From assembly GCA_013420905.1 (NCBI GenBank), contig JAAXNY010000013.1, forward strand, positions 186,001 to 250,000: a DNA stretch of 64,000 nt. The letters are read 5' to 3'. Positions 34,579 to 45,845 of the stretch are shown piece by piece. Under the pieces are notes generated by a model. The model was not told the DNA's origin. It saw only the letters and a program-made list of their open reading frames with translations, and did not search any database. This DNA comes from Collybia mongolica. Its lineage: Eukaryota > Basidiomycota > Agaricomycetes > Agaricales > Clitocybaceae. Position 1 is the stretch's first letter. Each line of letters begins with the position of its first letter. Both the position numbers and the translations under genes were made by a program.

Positions 34579-35567
34579 ATGCTTATAAACATCACCATCG
34601 ACGACACACTTCCGAGTCCCAAGCACGAGACTGTGACGTACGACCCGCCCAGCGCTTGGAATGCTCAAGGTCTTTGCTCCACCGGACCCTGCTCCGTTTC
34701 TCCAGATACCAGTAAAATTCATTCCGGAACTTGGCATGAAAGCACGGTGGGTCCCAATATCCCATCTGCCGCACATTTCTGGCTCAAGATAGGGTAGTTC
34801 CATGCGAAGCCGGGCCATGTGAATGTGTTTCCTAACCAACCTCTGTCCGCTACTGTCCGTTTCCGTGGTGTGTGGTTTTTGGGTGCGATCTATCATGTAG
34901 CACCTCATAATTTTATGTATCAGGAAGCGCAGTTTATGTATATGCCGTACTCCCCCCCGCCACGGGAGACAAGGTTCAAACCGCTGCTATCACGTTCTAT
35001 ATCGACGGCATGCTGGTGAGCGGATTCAGTCATGCTTCATTTCATGACTACGTGTACGACTTTCTGGTCTATGCGAACTCTTCGCTCTCACTTGATTCGC
35101 ACGAAGTTAAAATCGTGAACGGGAAGCCTGGCGGTGCACGTTCGCTGTTCATTCTTGACCGTATAGTTTACAGGTGCTTATCAAGCTGTCACTCTCACGA
35201 ATCTTGATACTCACTCTAGAGTCTCTCCAGCACCAGTATCGCTGTCGATAGTCCCCCAAGTACCCCGACCATGTCGATAGAGCCCGTTTCAACCGCGCCG
35301 CATCACAATCCAAGCCCGTCCTCCAGCCCAGCTTCAGACCACTCCCTTCCTCCAGGTACTATAGCGGGCATAGTCCTAGGTTCGTTGGCCGGAATTATTG
35401 TGATAATCACAATGATACTTTATTTCTGTCGCCGCCGCCGCCGCCAGAAGAAGGATAATCCCTCGGAGAATCGCATTACAAATATAAACATTCACGGAGG
35501 TGGTATAGGTGCTCATCCCAATTTTGGGCCGCAGGCAGGCAGGGCGGCAGCTGGTGGTTACAAATGA
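34579..35567 (+). CDS. TM-family copy D: beta-sandwich plus single TM protein, tail shortened by a stop
   Basis: Exons roughly 34579-34746, 34798-34867, 34924-35173 and 35231-35567. The ectodomain is intact (NITIDDTLP, SAWNAQ, GTWHEST, FHAKPGH, GSAVYVYAVLPPATG, FYIDG, SLFILDRIVYR). A short stalk leads to the TM helix (GTIAGIVLGSLAGIIVIITM), a CRRRRRQKK stop-transfer and a tail ending GGYK. The stop TGA (35565-35567) follows AAA and precedes GAT ATT TTG, matching AAA CGA GAC GTT TTG of copy A. The native tail therefore once extended to a PPxY-type end. No convincing signal peptide precedes the first Met at 34579; a missing 5' exon is possible, so this could also be a pseudogene. Confidence 0.65.
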
Positions 35568-36881
35568 GATATTTTGTGATACCATTTCCGTAGCAAGCGT
35601 AGGCTTTGATAATAGTGGCCTTGCTGGTTGGTACAATCGGGTATGAAGGCGAAGCGAATTTTTCCTGGAACTTATCAGGTGTGGCTACGATGGATCTCAA
35701 ACGGTCTATTAAAGAAGGGATCTGGCAGTTTTGGCGTCTGCAGGATGGTGATCCCCAGTAAAAAGGCCGGTCGGCTGTTGGTCTGGGTAGGGTCTTTTGG
35801 TAGTCGGTCTTTAGAATATTAGTCAATTGTGAGTCAGTTGCCAAGGGTAAATTATATTTTTGTACTTGATCGTCGCTAAGTCATGACCTCACAATCCAGG
35901 CATAGATGCCATTTTAATATATAAAAACACTGTAGTCACAGATAATATTTGATATATAAATGACTCTCCTTAGAGATGGGCTTTGATATATCAAAACTGT
36001 GGGGATTGTCATGTGACACCCTCCTGCCACTACCCATGCATAGGCCTTCAGCTGCTGGTTGCTGTTGGGCGCTGTGGGTGCCCCTTCTGAAAACCTGCCT
36101 TCCTTGCTTAAAAAATTCCTTGCCTGCTTTTGTTTGCCCCCCATCAACCACATCAATTGATCCAGGACAAAATGAGCCATTCCCTCAGTTCTGGGGATTT
36201 GAGATCATTGTCTCCATACTTCAACTTATTCCACTTTCATCCCTCCATATGTCATATGTCAAGCATAGATTTTCTGGTATTTTTTTTTTCCACATTTCCA
36301 TAAAACTCTGTTTTGTCAGTTTCCTTCTAATGGGTTCAAGAGTGTCACAAGAATATAAGCAACACAAATTCAAAAACATACTGAAACCATGCACAAAAAA
36401 ACAAAACAAAACAAAAAATGTTATGAAAAACATTGAAAACATTGAAAAATGGATGCTGTAAGTAAGGGACACCTATACAAAGGACTTTATAAACATATCC
36501 AAAAACATACTGAAAAAACATACCTTGTATAAATGGTCCTGGATAACACTGTATAGCTATAGCAACATTACACAACATGTATATTTAATATATACTACAT
36601 GACCAAGACCTCGGAACAAAAGTAAACTACAAAAATAAACTAACAATGACCAATGCCAATCAGAAGATGTAATTGCTGATGATACCAACCAACATGATGT
36701 GTAGTAAAGCTCAAATCTACTGGGCCCACTTTCTTTTGGGGGTGGGACAGCTAGGAATGGGATTTAGAATCAGAAGTTCACATGAGCAGCTGTGGGATCA
36801 ACTTACCTGTCATTCTCTTTCACACTCTTGCACTTGTCAGTTGATGGAGTTACCTCTTTTGACATTGCTGATTTTCAGGTA
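35568..36881. other. Gene-free A+T-rich stretch left of Tc1 copy 2
   Basis: A 161-codon plus-strand frame at 35976-36461 has no motif and ends in a Lys/Asn run from an A-rich tract; I do not call it. Short repeats of CAAAAACATACTGAAA occur near 36371 and 36498. Confidence 0.4.
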
Positions 36882-37357
36882 CAGTAGCTCAAAAAACTGT
36901 CCCAATGTTTGGTCATTTTATAATAATTTACTTATAACAGAGTACTGGGGATTAATATCATTCTGAGAAAAATATATATGATACTACACCATATTAGCTT
37001 TGAAATGAGCCCCTACTTTCCTTATTTGAATAAAAACTCATTTCATAACAAATTGAACAAAATAATTACTCATTGGGACAGTTTTTTGACCTATGCTTAA
37101 TTTTGGCAAGATCTTTACTGCAGCAAGCTTTAACATCATGTGATGTATTGTGGGAACAATAAACAAAGTCATGTGACCATGTTGATATAAATTCAACATG
37201 TTTCCATCATTACAATCATTCTTTCCTTCCCCCATCATCTCATGAGACCTACATCTTCTACCCAACGCCTTTCTGTGATCTCCCTTCTTCAAGAAGGCTA
37301 TACCTTGCATCAGATCCAGTCCAAAACCACTCTGGGAAAGTCTACCATTGGGAGAAT
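36882..37357 (+). repeat. Left inverted arm of Tc1 copy 2
   Basis: Inverted duplicate of 38315-38790. Includes a plus-strand copy of the transposase start (MRPTSSTQRLSVISLLQEGY from 37242), which runs into unrelated sequence after IGRI. Confidence 0.9.
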
Positions 37358-37410
37358 TACTCATTGGGACAGTTTTTTGACCTACATCTCCAAAGTCTCT
37401 ATTTACACAA

Positions 37411-38430
37411 TTAATACTTGGTATGACCACCTTTTGCCTTAATAACTGCTTGAACCCTTCTAGGCATGCTTTCTATAAGTGTCTGGCATGTTTCTGGTGG
37501 AATTCCATTCCATTCCACTACCACCCTATCCCACAACTTATGTACTCCTTTGGAGGCTGTTGGGTATTTCTTAAGTGCCTTCTTCAACACTACCCAGAGA
37601 TGTTCAATGGGGTTGATGTCAGGGGATTGTGCTGGCCAGACCATAACATCAATGTTGTTGTCTTCAAACCACTTGGTTGCCTTGTTGGATGCATGTTTGG
37701 GGTCATTGTCCTGCTGAAACATCCTCTCTCCCTCTGGCATCTCCAGCTTTTCAAAGCTTTCCACTACTCCCCCATCCAAAATCTGGCAGTATTGGTCTGC
37801 ATTCATAATCTCCTGGACCTCTGTAAGCACTCCTACTCCATTCCACCCCATACAACCCCACACCATAAGATTATTTCCTCCTCCATGTTTGACAGTAGGA
37901 GTGGTGGTTCTGTTAGAAAGTGGTTCTCCCTTCTTCTTCCAAGTATAAGTCCTTCCATCTGACCCAATCCTGTTGATTTTGACCCCATCTGACCATAAGA
38001 TCCTTTTCCAATCCTCCACTGTCCAGTTTTCATGGTATCTTGCCCATTGAAGACATTGCAGTTGATGAGCCTTTTTGAGAAGAGGACGTTTTCTCTTGAC
38101 AACACTACAAAAGTCATTTTTTTTGAGTGCATTCCTGACTGTTTGGGGTGTGACAGGGTTGGGAAGAGTTTGGTTGATGAAATGGGTGGCCTCTACAGCA
38201 TTATCAAGCCTTCCAGTGGTGATTTGTCAAATAATTGACTGTTTGTCACCAGGAGAGAGTTTAGAAGGACATCCCCCCCTGTGGTTTTCCTTGTCCATAT
38301 CCAGTTCCTTCTTGATTCTCCCAATGGTAGACTTTCCCAGAGTGGTTTTGGACTGGATCTGATGCAAGGTATAGCCTTCTTGAAGAAGGGAGATCACAGA
38401 AAGGCGTTGGGTAGAAGATGTAGGTCTCAT
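37411..38430 (-). pseudogene. Tc1-family transposase with a single nonsense codon
   Basis: The minus-strand frame is 340 codons long, exactly the length of the intact copy at 4119-5138, with no frameshift. The only stop is TGA at 38229-38227 (codon 68), where the intact copy has Arg (CGT) in SIIRQIK. Catalytic residues remain: D in WSDGVKINR (the neighbouring E of WTDET is lost to G), D in QQDNDPKHA, and E in NPIEHLW with DD34E spacing. The paralogue divergence from copy 1 is substantial, so the two are different Tc1 subfamilies. Read-through or trans-complementation would be needed for any activity. Confidence 0.9.
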
Positions 38431-38790
38431 GAGATGATGGGGGAAGGAAAGAATGATTGTAATGATGGAAACATGTTGAATTTATATCAACATGGTCACA
38501 TGACTTTGTTTATTGTTCCCACAATACATCACATGATGTTAAAGCTTGCTGCAGTAAAGATCTTGCCAAAATTAAGCATAGGTCAAAAAACTGTCCCAAT
38601 GAGTAATTATTTTGTTCAATTTGTTATGAAATGAGTTTTTATTCAAATAAGGAAAGTAGGGGCTCATTTCAAAGCTAATATGGTGTAGTATCATATATAT
38701 TTTTCTCAGAATGATATTAATCCCCAGTACTCTGTTATAAGTAAATTATTATAAAATAACCAAACATTGGGACAGTTTTTTGAGCTACTG
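38315..38790 (-). repeat. Right inverted arm of Tc1 copy 2
   Basis: Native 5' end of the transposase side of the element; source of the duplicated left arm. Contains codons 1-38 of the transposase. Confidence 0.9.
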
Positions 38791-38792
38791 TA

Positions 38793-39939
38793 TGTTGTGG
38801 CCTTCCTATCTGTGATGAATCAGTGTTGGGAACTGGGGCTGACACTCCCTCTGCAGCTGCATTGTCTTCTTTGTTGTCTTCCTTAGCTATTGCTGCTCTT
38901 GCTACTCTTGCTTCTGCCATCTTTGCTGCCCTGGCTGCCTTTGCCTCTGCACCTTTTACACCACATGTCTGAGCCATACTCAGTGCTTTTAATAGCTCCT
39001 TACTCCATGTACTGCCCTTCTCTGCTAAAACCCCTTCAGTAAGTTCTTGCAATGCCACAGGAGGTTGAATGGTAGGCTGCTTCCTCAGGATTTGCATCAA
39101 TTCAAGTATTTGGTTTGCTGGTGGCATTGGATGGGGTTTTGGCAATGGGGGCAGAGGTAGTATGGGGGCCAGCATGACAATTACCAAAGAAATGGATGTG
39201 CTGGAGATTAGAGGTACACCTGAAACAGAAGGGGTCTCAAGTGCCAATACTGCAGCCCCAATTGTCTCTGGTGGTGCATTGGTGGGAAAACAAAACAGTG
39301 GGAATGAACTCCCAGTGCAGGTAATGAGGGTGGGACAGAAGGAGTTTGTGCATGCTGGGCATCATTAGTTGCTGGGCCACATACACTGGTGTAGGGGGAG
39401 GGAGCAGAACAAAGCTGTGGGTCAATGAGAGACATGTTGAGAACATTGGTTGTGATTTGTGACTTGGGTTGTCCACTTGTGGACTCCTGTACTTCTGAGG
39501 TGCCACTAACATCCTGTACAAAGGTGTTACCATTTTGTATGGTGAAGCTCTTGTTTATGGTGTCTTCAGAGTCCATCAGTAATGCTCTAGCATTGCAAAT
39601 CACTGGGACTGTAATCACTATTCAGTAACAAAAAATGGGTGATTTTCAATGCTCCTCACAATAAATTTGATTCAGAAATTCAAAATATGGTCTTAGCACA
39701 CTCTCCTCAAAAGAAACATGTGCCTTTTTGAACATTGCACCATGGATATTCCTCCCTTTGTGAAAGCTAAAGCAATGGGCATTACTCAATGGTGGGAATT
39801 GAATGGTTTGAATATGTCTGCCATTGACAGGGTCTGGGCCTCCCCCCATCACTGAGAATGTCTGCCCTGTCCTTTTTGCTAAATCCCTGATGAAAGTATC
39901 CAATACATAAGGTACAAATTCAATAGCACTATCAAACAC
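38793..39939 (-). CDS. Unrecognised coding-like region interrupted by Tc1 copy 2
   Basis: Three successive minus-strand frames look protein-like: 39939-39646 (FPPLSNAHCFSFHKGRNIHG and a Phe/Glu-rich end), 39618-39208 (Ser/Thr/Pro-rich), and 39247-38735 (a Pro-rich stretch then an Ala/Arg/Glu-rich helix, KAARAAKMAEARVARAA). The last frame runs into the Tc1 TIR. They may be parts of one protein with introns or frameshifts between them. Composition suggests a disordered, transposon-associated protein. No family is recognised, and it is flanked by mobile elements on both sides. Confidence 0.3.
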
Positions 39940-40364
39940 CTATCAATCCCTGGAACATGAGATTAAATCACAAGACTCATGTTGCATAGCCCTCAGGTGT
40001 GACCTTTGCCTCTGTCTCACATGCTAATGCCCTCTATGCAGTGTTCCCAGCCTTGACAGTGGAAGCCTGGGCATTCCCTTGATGCATCTCACCACTCAGG
40101 TCAGATGTCCGCCCTCAAAGTGTGTGGTGTGCTGCTGCCTTGGCTGTAGCTCTGCGCCATCCACAAGATCCACTTCCACCACATCACAAACAGGGTGGAG
40201 ATCAAAGACCACCAACTGGCACACATAAGCGCCGTCTTGACTTGCATTGAGGCAGGCGGGGTGCCGGTTATCTCTGCCAACTTTGCATGACGTGAAGCAG
40301 TCACATGCATGCTTGACAGCTGGAAATCCCTCTTCCAGTTGAAGAAGATATAGGCTCCAACTTC

Positions 40365-41042
40365 TTGACACTCTATGCAAAGAAGGACACCCCGCTTACT
40401 CCGACCCATGTAAACAGTGGGCCGTGGATGCGCAAGACTGGGCACAGTCACGCCTTGACTGCCCATATGGTGCAATGCACCACTGGACACGCCCCAATTG
40501 GGGCGTTCCAATCCCAATTCTTCAAGGAGGAATCCGTCTCCTGTAGGTGCAGTGCTGTTTTGGAAACTGTACAACATGTCCTATATGACTGTCCATGCCA
40601 TGGATGGGAAGACAAACCCAGCCAACAGCTGCGCCATGCGTGGCTGGTCAACTTCCTCTCAGGGAACAAGAGTGCGTTTGTGTTTGATGTTCCCTAGTCC
40701 TAAACAGGCTAGGGGCAGTACTCAGTGTTCTATGTGATGGCTATAGGGTGCCCCCTGCCTGAACATGTGAACCTGGATAATTGGTGGACTTGAAGCTACC
40801 ACCTGCTGTGGGGCACCACAGTGGGGGGGCCCACCCCCTGGCGTAGATTGGCCTTTCTGGCCTGTGTACACTGAGCTTCTGCTCCATTCGCTGGTTCGAC
40901 TTTGGTTGGGCAAGCATCCTAGCCCCGCGGCGCTTTGTCATCTGCCCCCCTCCTCTCCCCCTCAAATACTACTCATAGTGACCAGCACATGTATTAGGTA
41001 CAGTTGGTATATAAAATGTTGATCAAAAAAAAAAAAAAAAAA
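40365..41042 (+). mobile_element. 5'-truncated LINE (non-LTR retrotransposon) 3' end with poly-A
   Basis: The frame at 40365-40697 ends like the C-terminus of LINE reverse transcriptases: a His-rich HALTAHMVQCTTGHAPIGAF, then CRCSAVLETVQHVLYDCPCHG, the usual CxC...H...C knuckle. A 340-bp 3' untranslated stretch follows and finishes in a run of 17 A (41026-41042). The reverse transcriptase core is absent. The true 5' end may lie nearer 40080. It is a typical dead-on-arrival insertion. A 9-mer AGAGTCCAT after the poly-A also occurs near 39568, but I cannot show that it is the target duplication. Confidence 0.65.
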
Positions 41043-43189
41043 GAGTCCATGCAGACTGTCCAGATTGCTTACTTAATTATAGTTACCATTGCTTATTTAA
41101 TGCACAAAAATGTAATATTTTGGAGAGTCAAATACAAGGCCTCAAGGTTACATGTCATGTGTATAAAGCATGCAGATTAACCATTTGGTTATATGAGTTT
41201 TTTAGTCCAAGGTGCTTGTTTTTATAATGACCCCTGCTGCCTACCCTTGGCCATTACTGGCAATAGCTGAATATTGTTGATAGGTGCTACATCACCTGTC
41301 AGCCTTGTTGTCAACCTCCACCACTACATCTCCAGCTGCCCCTCCCATCACCTCCCTGCCATATGATTGTGCACAATACTACCAAATACAATGCCAGGTC
41401 CTACTGCTATGGATACCACCACCCTCGCTCATACCCACCCCTCTCAGTAAAAATAACAACTGCAAAATCACAACAATAAGAGCTACAGCAAGAACTACAG
41501 AGGCACCTGCCACATTATCAGTGACTGCCTGCCCATATCTGCTAGTGAGCAGCTAGCATGGTGGACGTGGGTGGTGCAGTGGTGTATTCCATATGGTAGA
41601 ACCATCACCTGGTGGCTGGGTATGCACCCCTGGATGTGCTGTCTAGACCAAGTAGTGCCAATCACCCCTGTGCCCAAACCAGATGTGTGTAAGGTGAGTG
41701 CATATGTGCCCCACATCTAGTTGCTCAGATATACCTTGTTCTTTTGTATATGCACCTATATGCTGCTGTATACCTTGAGACTACCTTGGTGTAATTCTAT
41801 CTACCTTGTGATATATTCTTATTCCTTTTACAAATATTAGTTTACTTCTTACTGATACTTTACCCCTGTACTATTTGCACAGCACTAGTAGGCTGATATG
41901 GACTTCTGGTACACCCACAGTATTTATCCAATGTACCTATTTATAGATTGGACTACCCAATTGTGAAACTTAAACTAATTGTTTAAATTTTAAAAAATAA
42001 AGAATATACCAAATAGTTAAATCACTAAGGAAGTGATATTGATCCAAATGCCTACTTGGGTGGAGTGGGCCAACATACTGTGTGGTAGGTGCTCATTCTT
42101 TATTTCTTTTCTTAGGAGAAATAAGTCCATTCCACATTCAGGAAGTTGTAAATGACTAGAAACAATGTAGATGATAGTTTATAGAGGTCATGTGACCATG
42201 GGAAAATGTTACCAAGTAAACAAGCAATGCCTGTGCACAAAACCCAATGCCATAACTTGCCTGGTTATGGAGCCAACACAAAAACCATCAGAACTTTTCC
42301 CAGGATCATGGACACTAAATAAGCATTCAGATTGTTGCCATGTATTTGGTATACTTATGTGGTGGAATAAATCATGTGACATGTGTCAATAAATAGAGAA
42401 ATCAATCTTATTTGTATTTCAGGTAAATATAGTAGTAGTTGTTGATCATTCCAATGTTTAGTGTAATTTTCCACAAGGGTCATGTTTGGTAAGGGTCATT
42501 GTTGTTATAAGATGTTTATCCACCCTTGGGATAACACACAGACCTTCAAAACTAGCTGAATCTGGACATTTCTAATATTTCACTCAAAATAGACTGTGGG
42601 AAAAATGTGCTCAACAAGGAAATTGTAGAGCCATGTTTGTACATTCCAAATATATAAAAACAAAGTTAATAGCTTTACTGGTTATGGAGGAAAACACAAA
42701 ATAAATTTTCAAACACAATGCTTTGAAATATTAGATATGCATAATTTTGATGGCATCATCAAAAGCATTATGTAAGCATCCCAAATACATGCAAATTATG
42801 TTACAATACTTGGTATTTATGGAGTAATGCTGTAAAAAGCCACAAGAGAAGAAAAATCCCATTATGGAAATATTTTCCCATGGTGTTGAAATATGAATGA
42901 ATGAATGAATCAACTTTTTGCGCAAAACCTGGGTTGATAAAGAACTTGTAATAATAGAAACAAGTTCCCACAGTATTGAAATGTATATCAACCATTCAAC
43001 ATTTAACATTTTATTTCTAGCTTTGCATCCTGGGTTAATCAAGAACTTATCAGATATGCTAAAAATAGAAATATCATCATCAAAGATAAAGTTCAAACAA
43101 ATGTACATATGCCTGTTAAGCATTTTTTGTTGTATTATCACACACTATACTCAACCATACTCATACAGCTAGCCATTGTCAAGATACTG
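41043..43189. other. A+T-rich gene-free region
   Basis: No supported gene; all frames are short and biased. Near 42870-43070 a ~105-bp segment with CTGGGTT(G/A)AT(A/C)AAGAACTT and AATAGAAA is present twice in tandem. The rest shows no clear structure. Confidence 0.4.
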
Positions 43190-44145
43190 AGCATTATAGA
43201 TTCCAGGAGCATCCACATTGACTTGTTTGGCTATGCTTATGGCCAAGTAATGTATAAATGTAATATTAAAATAGATATAACAAGAGATAATAATCAAATT
43301 TGGAAAGGTACAAACAAATATAAATATACATTTCCTGGTGTACCCCCTCCATAGGTCTAGGAGTAGTAGCAATTTCAACTGTGTCTGTTAGCCTTGTATT
43401 TGCTGAGATATGCATCATCTATATTGTGGGAATCTCATTAATATTGTTTGTTTGGCCAGATGTTGGCAAAGTGATATACAGATGATATTCATTTGTAATA
43501 TGCAGTCAAAAAGTTGTTGTTAATAATGTGATTTGCGAGGGTACAAACAACTACAAATACATATAAACATACACATAATGTAATGCTTTACAATGTCTAG
43601 TAGTAGCATGTCCATCAGCTTTGTATTTGCTGAGATAAGTATCATCTATATTGTGGGAATTTTCTTTAGTATTATTGTTTGTTTGGCTAGATGTATGGTG
43701 AAATGATATACAGACAGTATTCATTTACAATATGTAGCAAGAATTTGTTGTTGATGAGGTTTAGAAAAATAAAAACAAATACAAACATTTACAAACATAT
43801 ACGTGAGGTACTACTTCACCATATCTAACACTAGCAATTTAAATTACATCCATAGGCCTTGTTGTTGTTGAGATATGCAATGATTTATAGTGTGGGAACT
43901 TTGATGGTATTGTTTGTTTGGCTAGCTGTGTGGCAAACTTGTACACAAACTTGATATTCATTTGTAACATGCTTGTAGTGAGAGAGCTGCTTTTGATCAT
44001 GATGTTTGAAGGTGTACAAACAAATACAGATACATATAAATATCTACATTGGGTAGCCCCTCACCATATCTAGTAGTAGCAATTTAAATTGCATCCATAG
44101 GTCTTGTCATTGTTGAGATATGCAATGTTTTGTATTGTGGGAAAA
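43190..44145 (+). repeat. Tandem satellite, about four diverged units of 227-245 bp
   Basis: Successive units share TGTGGGAA, TTGTTTGTTTGGC(T/C)AG, GATATTCATTTGTAA, GTACAAACAA(A)TACA, CATATAAA and ATCCATAGG(T/C)CTTGT blocks. The TGTGGG landmark ends at 43430, 43657, 43896 and 44141, giving spacings of 227, 239 and 245. It is A+T-rich and non-coding, directly upstream of the palindrome and hAT gene. Confidence 0.8.
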
Positions 44146-44177
44146 GTTTGACCCAAAGCAGAACAAGCCTCTTGTAA

Positions 44178-44241
44178 TTGTGCTTACGTTTGTCAACTAC
44201 ACTGTTAGAGCTAACAGCGTAGTTGACAAACGTAAGCACGA
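44178..44241. repeat. Near-perfect 64-bp palindrome
   Basis: Arms of about 31 nt (TTGTGCTTACGTTTGTCAAC... and its reverse complement) face each other around a 2-nt centre at 44209-44210, with two mismatches. It could form a long hairpin. It looks like two abutting copies of one inverted terminal sequence. Confidence 0.85.
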
Positions 44242-44424
44242 TTATGCAGTGGAGTTATTAATTAATTCTTGAGATATCCCAAGAAAAAGTCCAATTAACT
44301 CAAAATTATATTATTAAATGCAGCCCCCATGTTAGCAGTTGCCTTTTTTGCTCGAAATCCGCGCGTCGGCTAATTTCGATTCCCACAGTTAGAAAAATAT
44401 TTCCACGACTACAAAGTCTTACTG

Positions 44425-45529
44425 ATGTACTTCAAAATGTTTACTGATCATGTTCTAATGAATTCTCGGAACACTTCAAAAATACTAACCGTGGGAAAAA
44501 CAACACTGGATCTTGTTGGGTACGCTGAATTTTCCCTGCAAACCCAGGATGATGAACGAGTTACTTATGTAAACATAAGGACTCGTACTCGTAACATCTT
44601 CAGAGTGAATGGGAGGATTTGCATGATGATCCAGAGTATGAGTTAGTTCACCATGCCCTTGATGCAGGCCTCAAGAACATGAGCAAATGGTACCGCTCAA
44701 CTGAAAAGACTACAATTTACTTTGTCACCCATGGTAAGTCTGATGCATATGATAATCAAAAATCATAACTAACCAACCATAGTCATTGATCCAACATTAA
44801 AGATGGAATATGTCAAGGCTGCTAGAGAAGTCAGTAGAGAAGGGACTGAAGCAGTTAAAAAAAGTGGTAAGCTTCTTGTCATTATGGCCTATCTTGAAGT
44901 ATTGAGACAATCATCTCTCCATAGTTCCTTGGATATAAATTGAAGTATGATATAGCCAGAAACAAAACTTCTGATGCTGTGGTGGCAATCAAACAAAAAA
45001 GTGTTCAAGGTCAGACTCTTTACTCTATCCATCAATCTTGTTGACACTATATTAGATGTCTCTGCTACTGAAAAATGGATTGCAAGCAAGATCCAACAGA
45101 AGTCAAAGTCTGTTGCAAGTGACAGTAATGATCCATATGCTGAACTTCTCAGATATCTTGCTGCTCCCATCCTCCAGTCAGCTGATTGTCCTAATCCAGT
45201 CACTTGGTGGGGGGTAAATCTTATTATATATTTCATACATTGTACATTTACTTATCACTTACCTCATCTAGGTACAGAACTCTGAATATCCCATCATGAG
45301 ACTCATTGCTCGTGATTACCTCCCCATTCCTGCATCTTCATGTTTGGCTGAGCAATCATTTTCAATGTCTGCTTGGACTGATGATGCTCATTGTGGTGGG
45401 ATGGACCCTGACAAGTTTGGGGCCTTGCAACATTTGAGAGATGCATACCGGGATGGCTCACTTGTGCCAGAAGAAGACATTTTAAAGGAATTCATTGGGG
45501 ATTTCTCTCTAGCCTCTTTTGAAGAGTAG
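44425..45529 (+). CDS. hAT-superfamily transposase, C-terminal part
   Basis: Exon-like pieces encode LHDDPEYELVHHALDAGLKN, TTIYFVTHVIDPTLKMEYVK, YAELLRYLAAPILQSADCPN and, from 45270, the hAT dimerisation region: YPIMRLIARDYLPIPASSCL, AEQSFSMSAW and GALQHLRDAYRDG, ending FSLASFEE at 45529. In hAT proteins this region mediates oligomerisation. The catalytic core and BED zinc finger expected upstream are not recognisable, so the gene is truncated or decayed. Introns of about 50-60 nt separate the pieces. The G+C-rich element end follows 70 bases downstream. Confidence 0.75.
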
Positions 45530-45595
45530 GTCATGTAGATATAAGCCAATTGCATATATATCTGGCCTCTGGAATGAAATTTTGCATTTTCTTAC

Positions 45596-45682
45596 AATTG
45601 GCCCTGTCCAACCCAGGGCCAACCCTGGACCGGCCCAGCCCAGCCCTGGCCCTCTTTGGGGGGGCCATGGCCAGTCAATAGG
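45596..45682. mobile_element. hAT 3' terminal region, proximal part (split by copia)
   Basis: Dense GGCCC/GGACC motifs (CCAACCCAGGGCCAACCCTGG...) lie just after the hAT stop codon. The block is interrupted by the copia element and resumes at 53904-53945 (GGACCAGCCCTCAGGGCCAG...GACAGTCTA). The rejoined sequence resembles the orphan end at 33975-34075. Confidence 0.55.
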
Positions 45683-45838
45683 TATAAAGATTGGAGATAG
45701 GGAGAATATGTGATGGTGGTAAGAGAGAGCTATTGATTTTTGTCTCATACGCACTCTTGGTGCTTATATACTTATACATGCCATGTCTTGTACTAATAAT
45801 ACATCTATGGCTGACCATGTGAGGCTTGTATCCCAACA
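45683..45838 (-). repeat. 3' LTR of copia
   Basis: A 156-bp LTR, four differences from 53743-53898. Confidence 0.9.
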
Positions 45839-45845
45839 CTCCCCT

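Larger units (their letters stand above)
36882..38790 (-). mobile_element. Tc1/mariner transposon copy 2 with 476-bp inverted arms
   Basis: Bounded by TA (36880-36881, 38791-38792), beginning CAGTAGCTCAAAAAACTG, 1,909 bp. The arms 36882-37357 and 38315-38790 are inverted copies, equal in length and identical wherever I compared them. Each contains what would be an ordinary terminal repeat plus the 5' leader and first 38 codons of the transposase. A second, internal copy of the old left inner repeat follows at 37358-37385. The original left end was evidently replaced by a copy of the right end. It sits within a minus-strand coding-like region (38793-39939). Confidence 0.9.

Noticed and set aside
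35976..36461. A 161-codon plus-strand ORF.
   Set aside because: Composition follows A-rich sequence at the end, no domain, and no homologous copy in the window.
39568..41051. AGAGTCCAT at 39568 and after the poly-A tract as a LINE target duplication.
   Set aside because: The sequence after the left copy reads better as the minus-strand coding-like region than as LINE sequence, so the match is probably chance.
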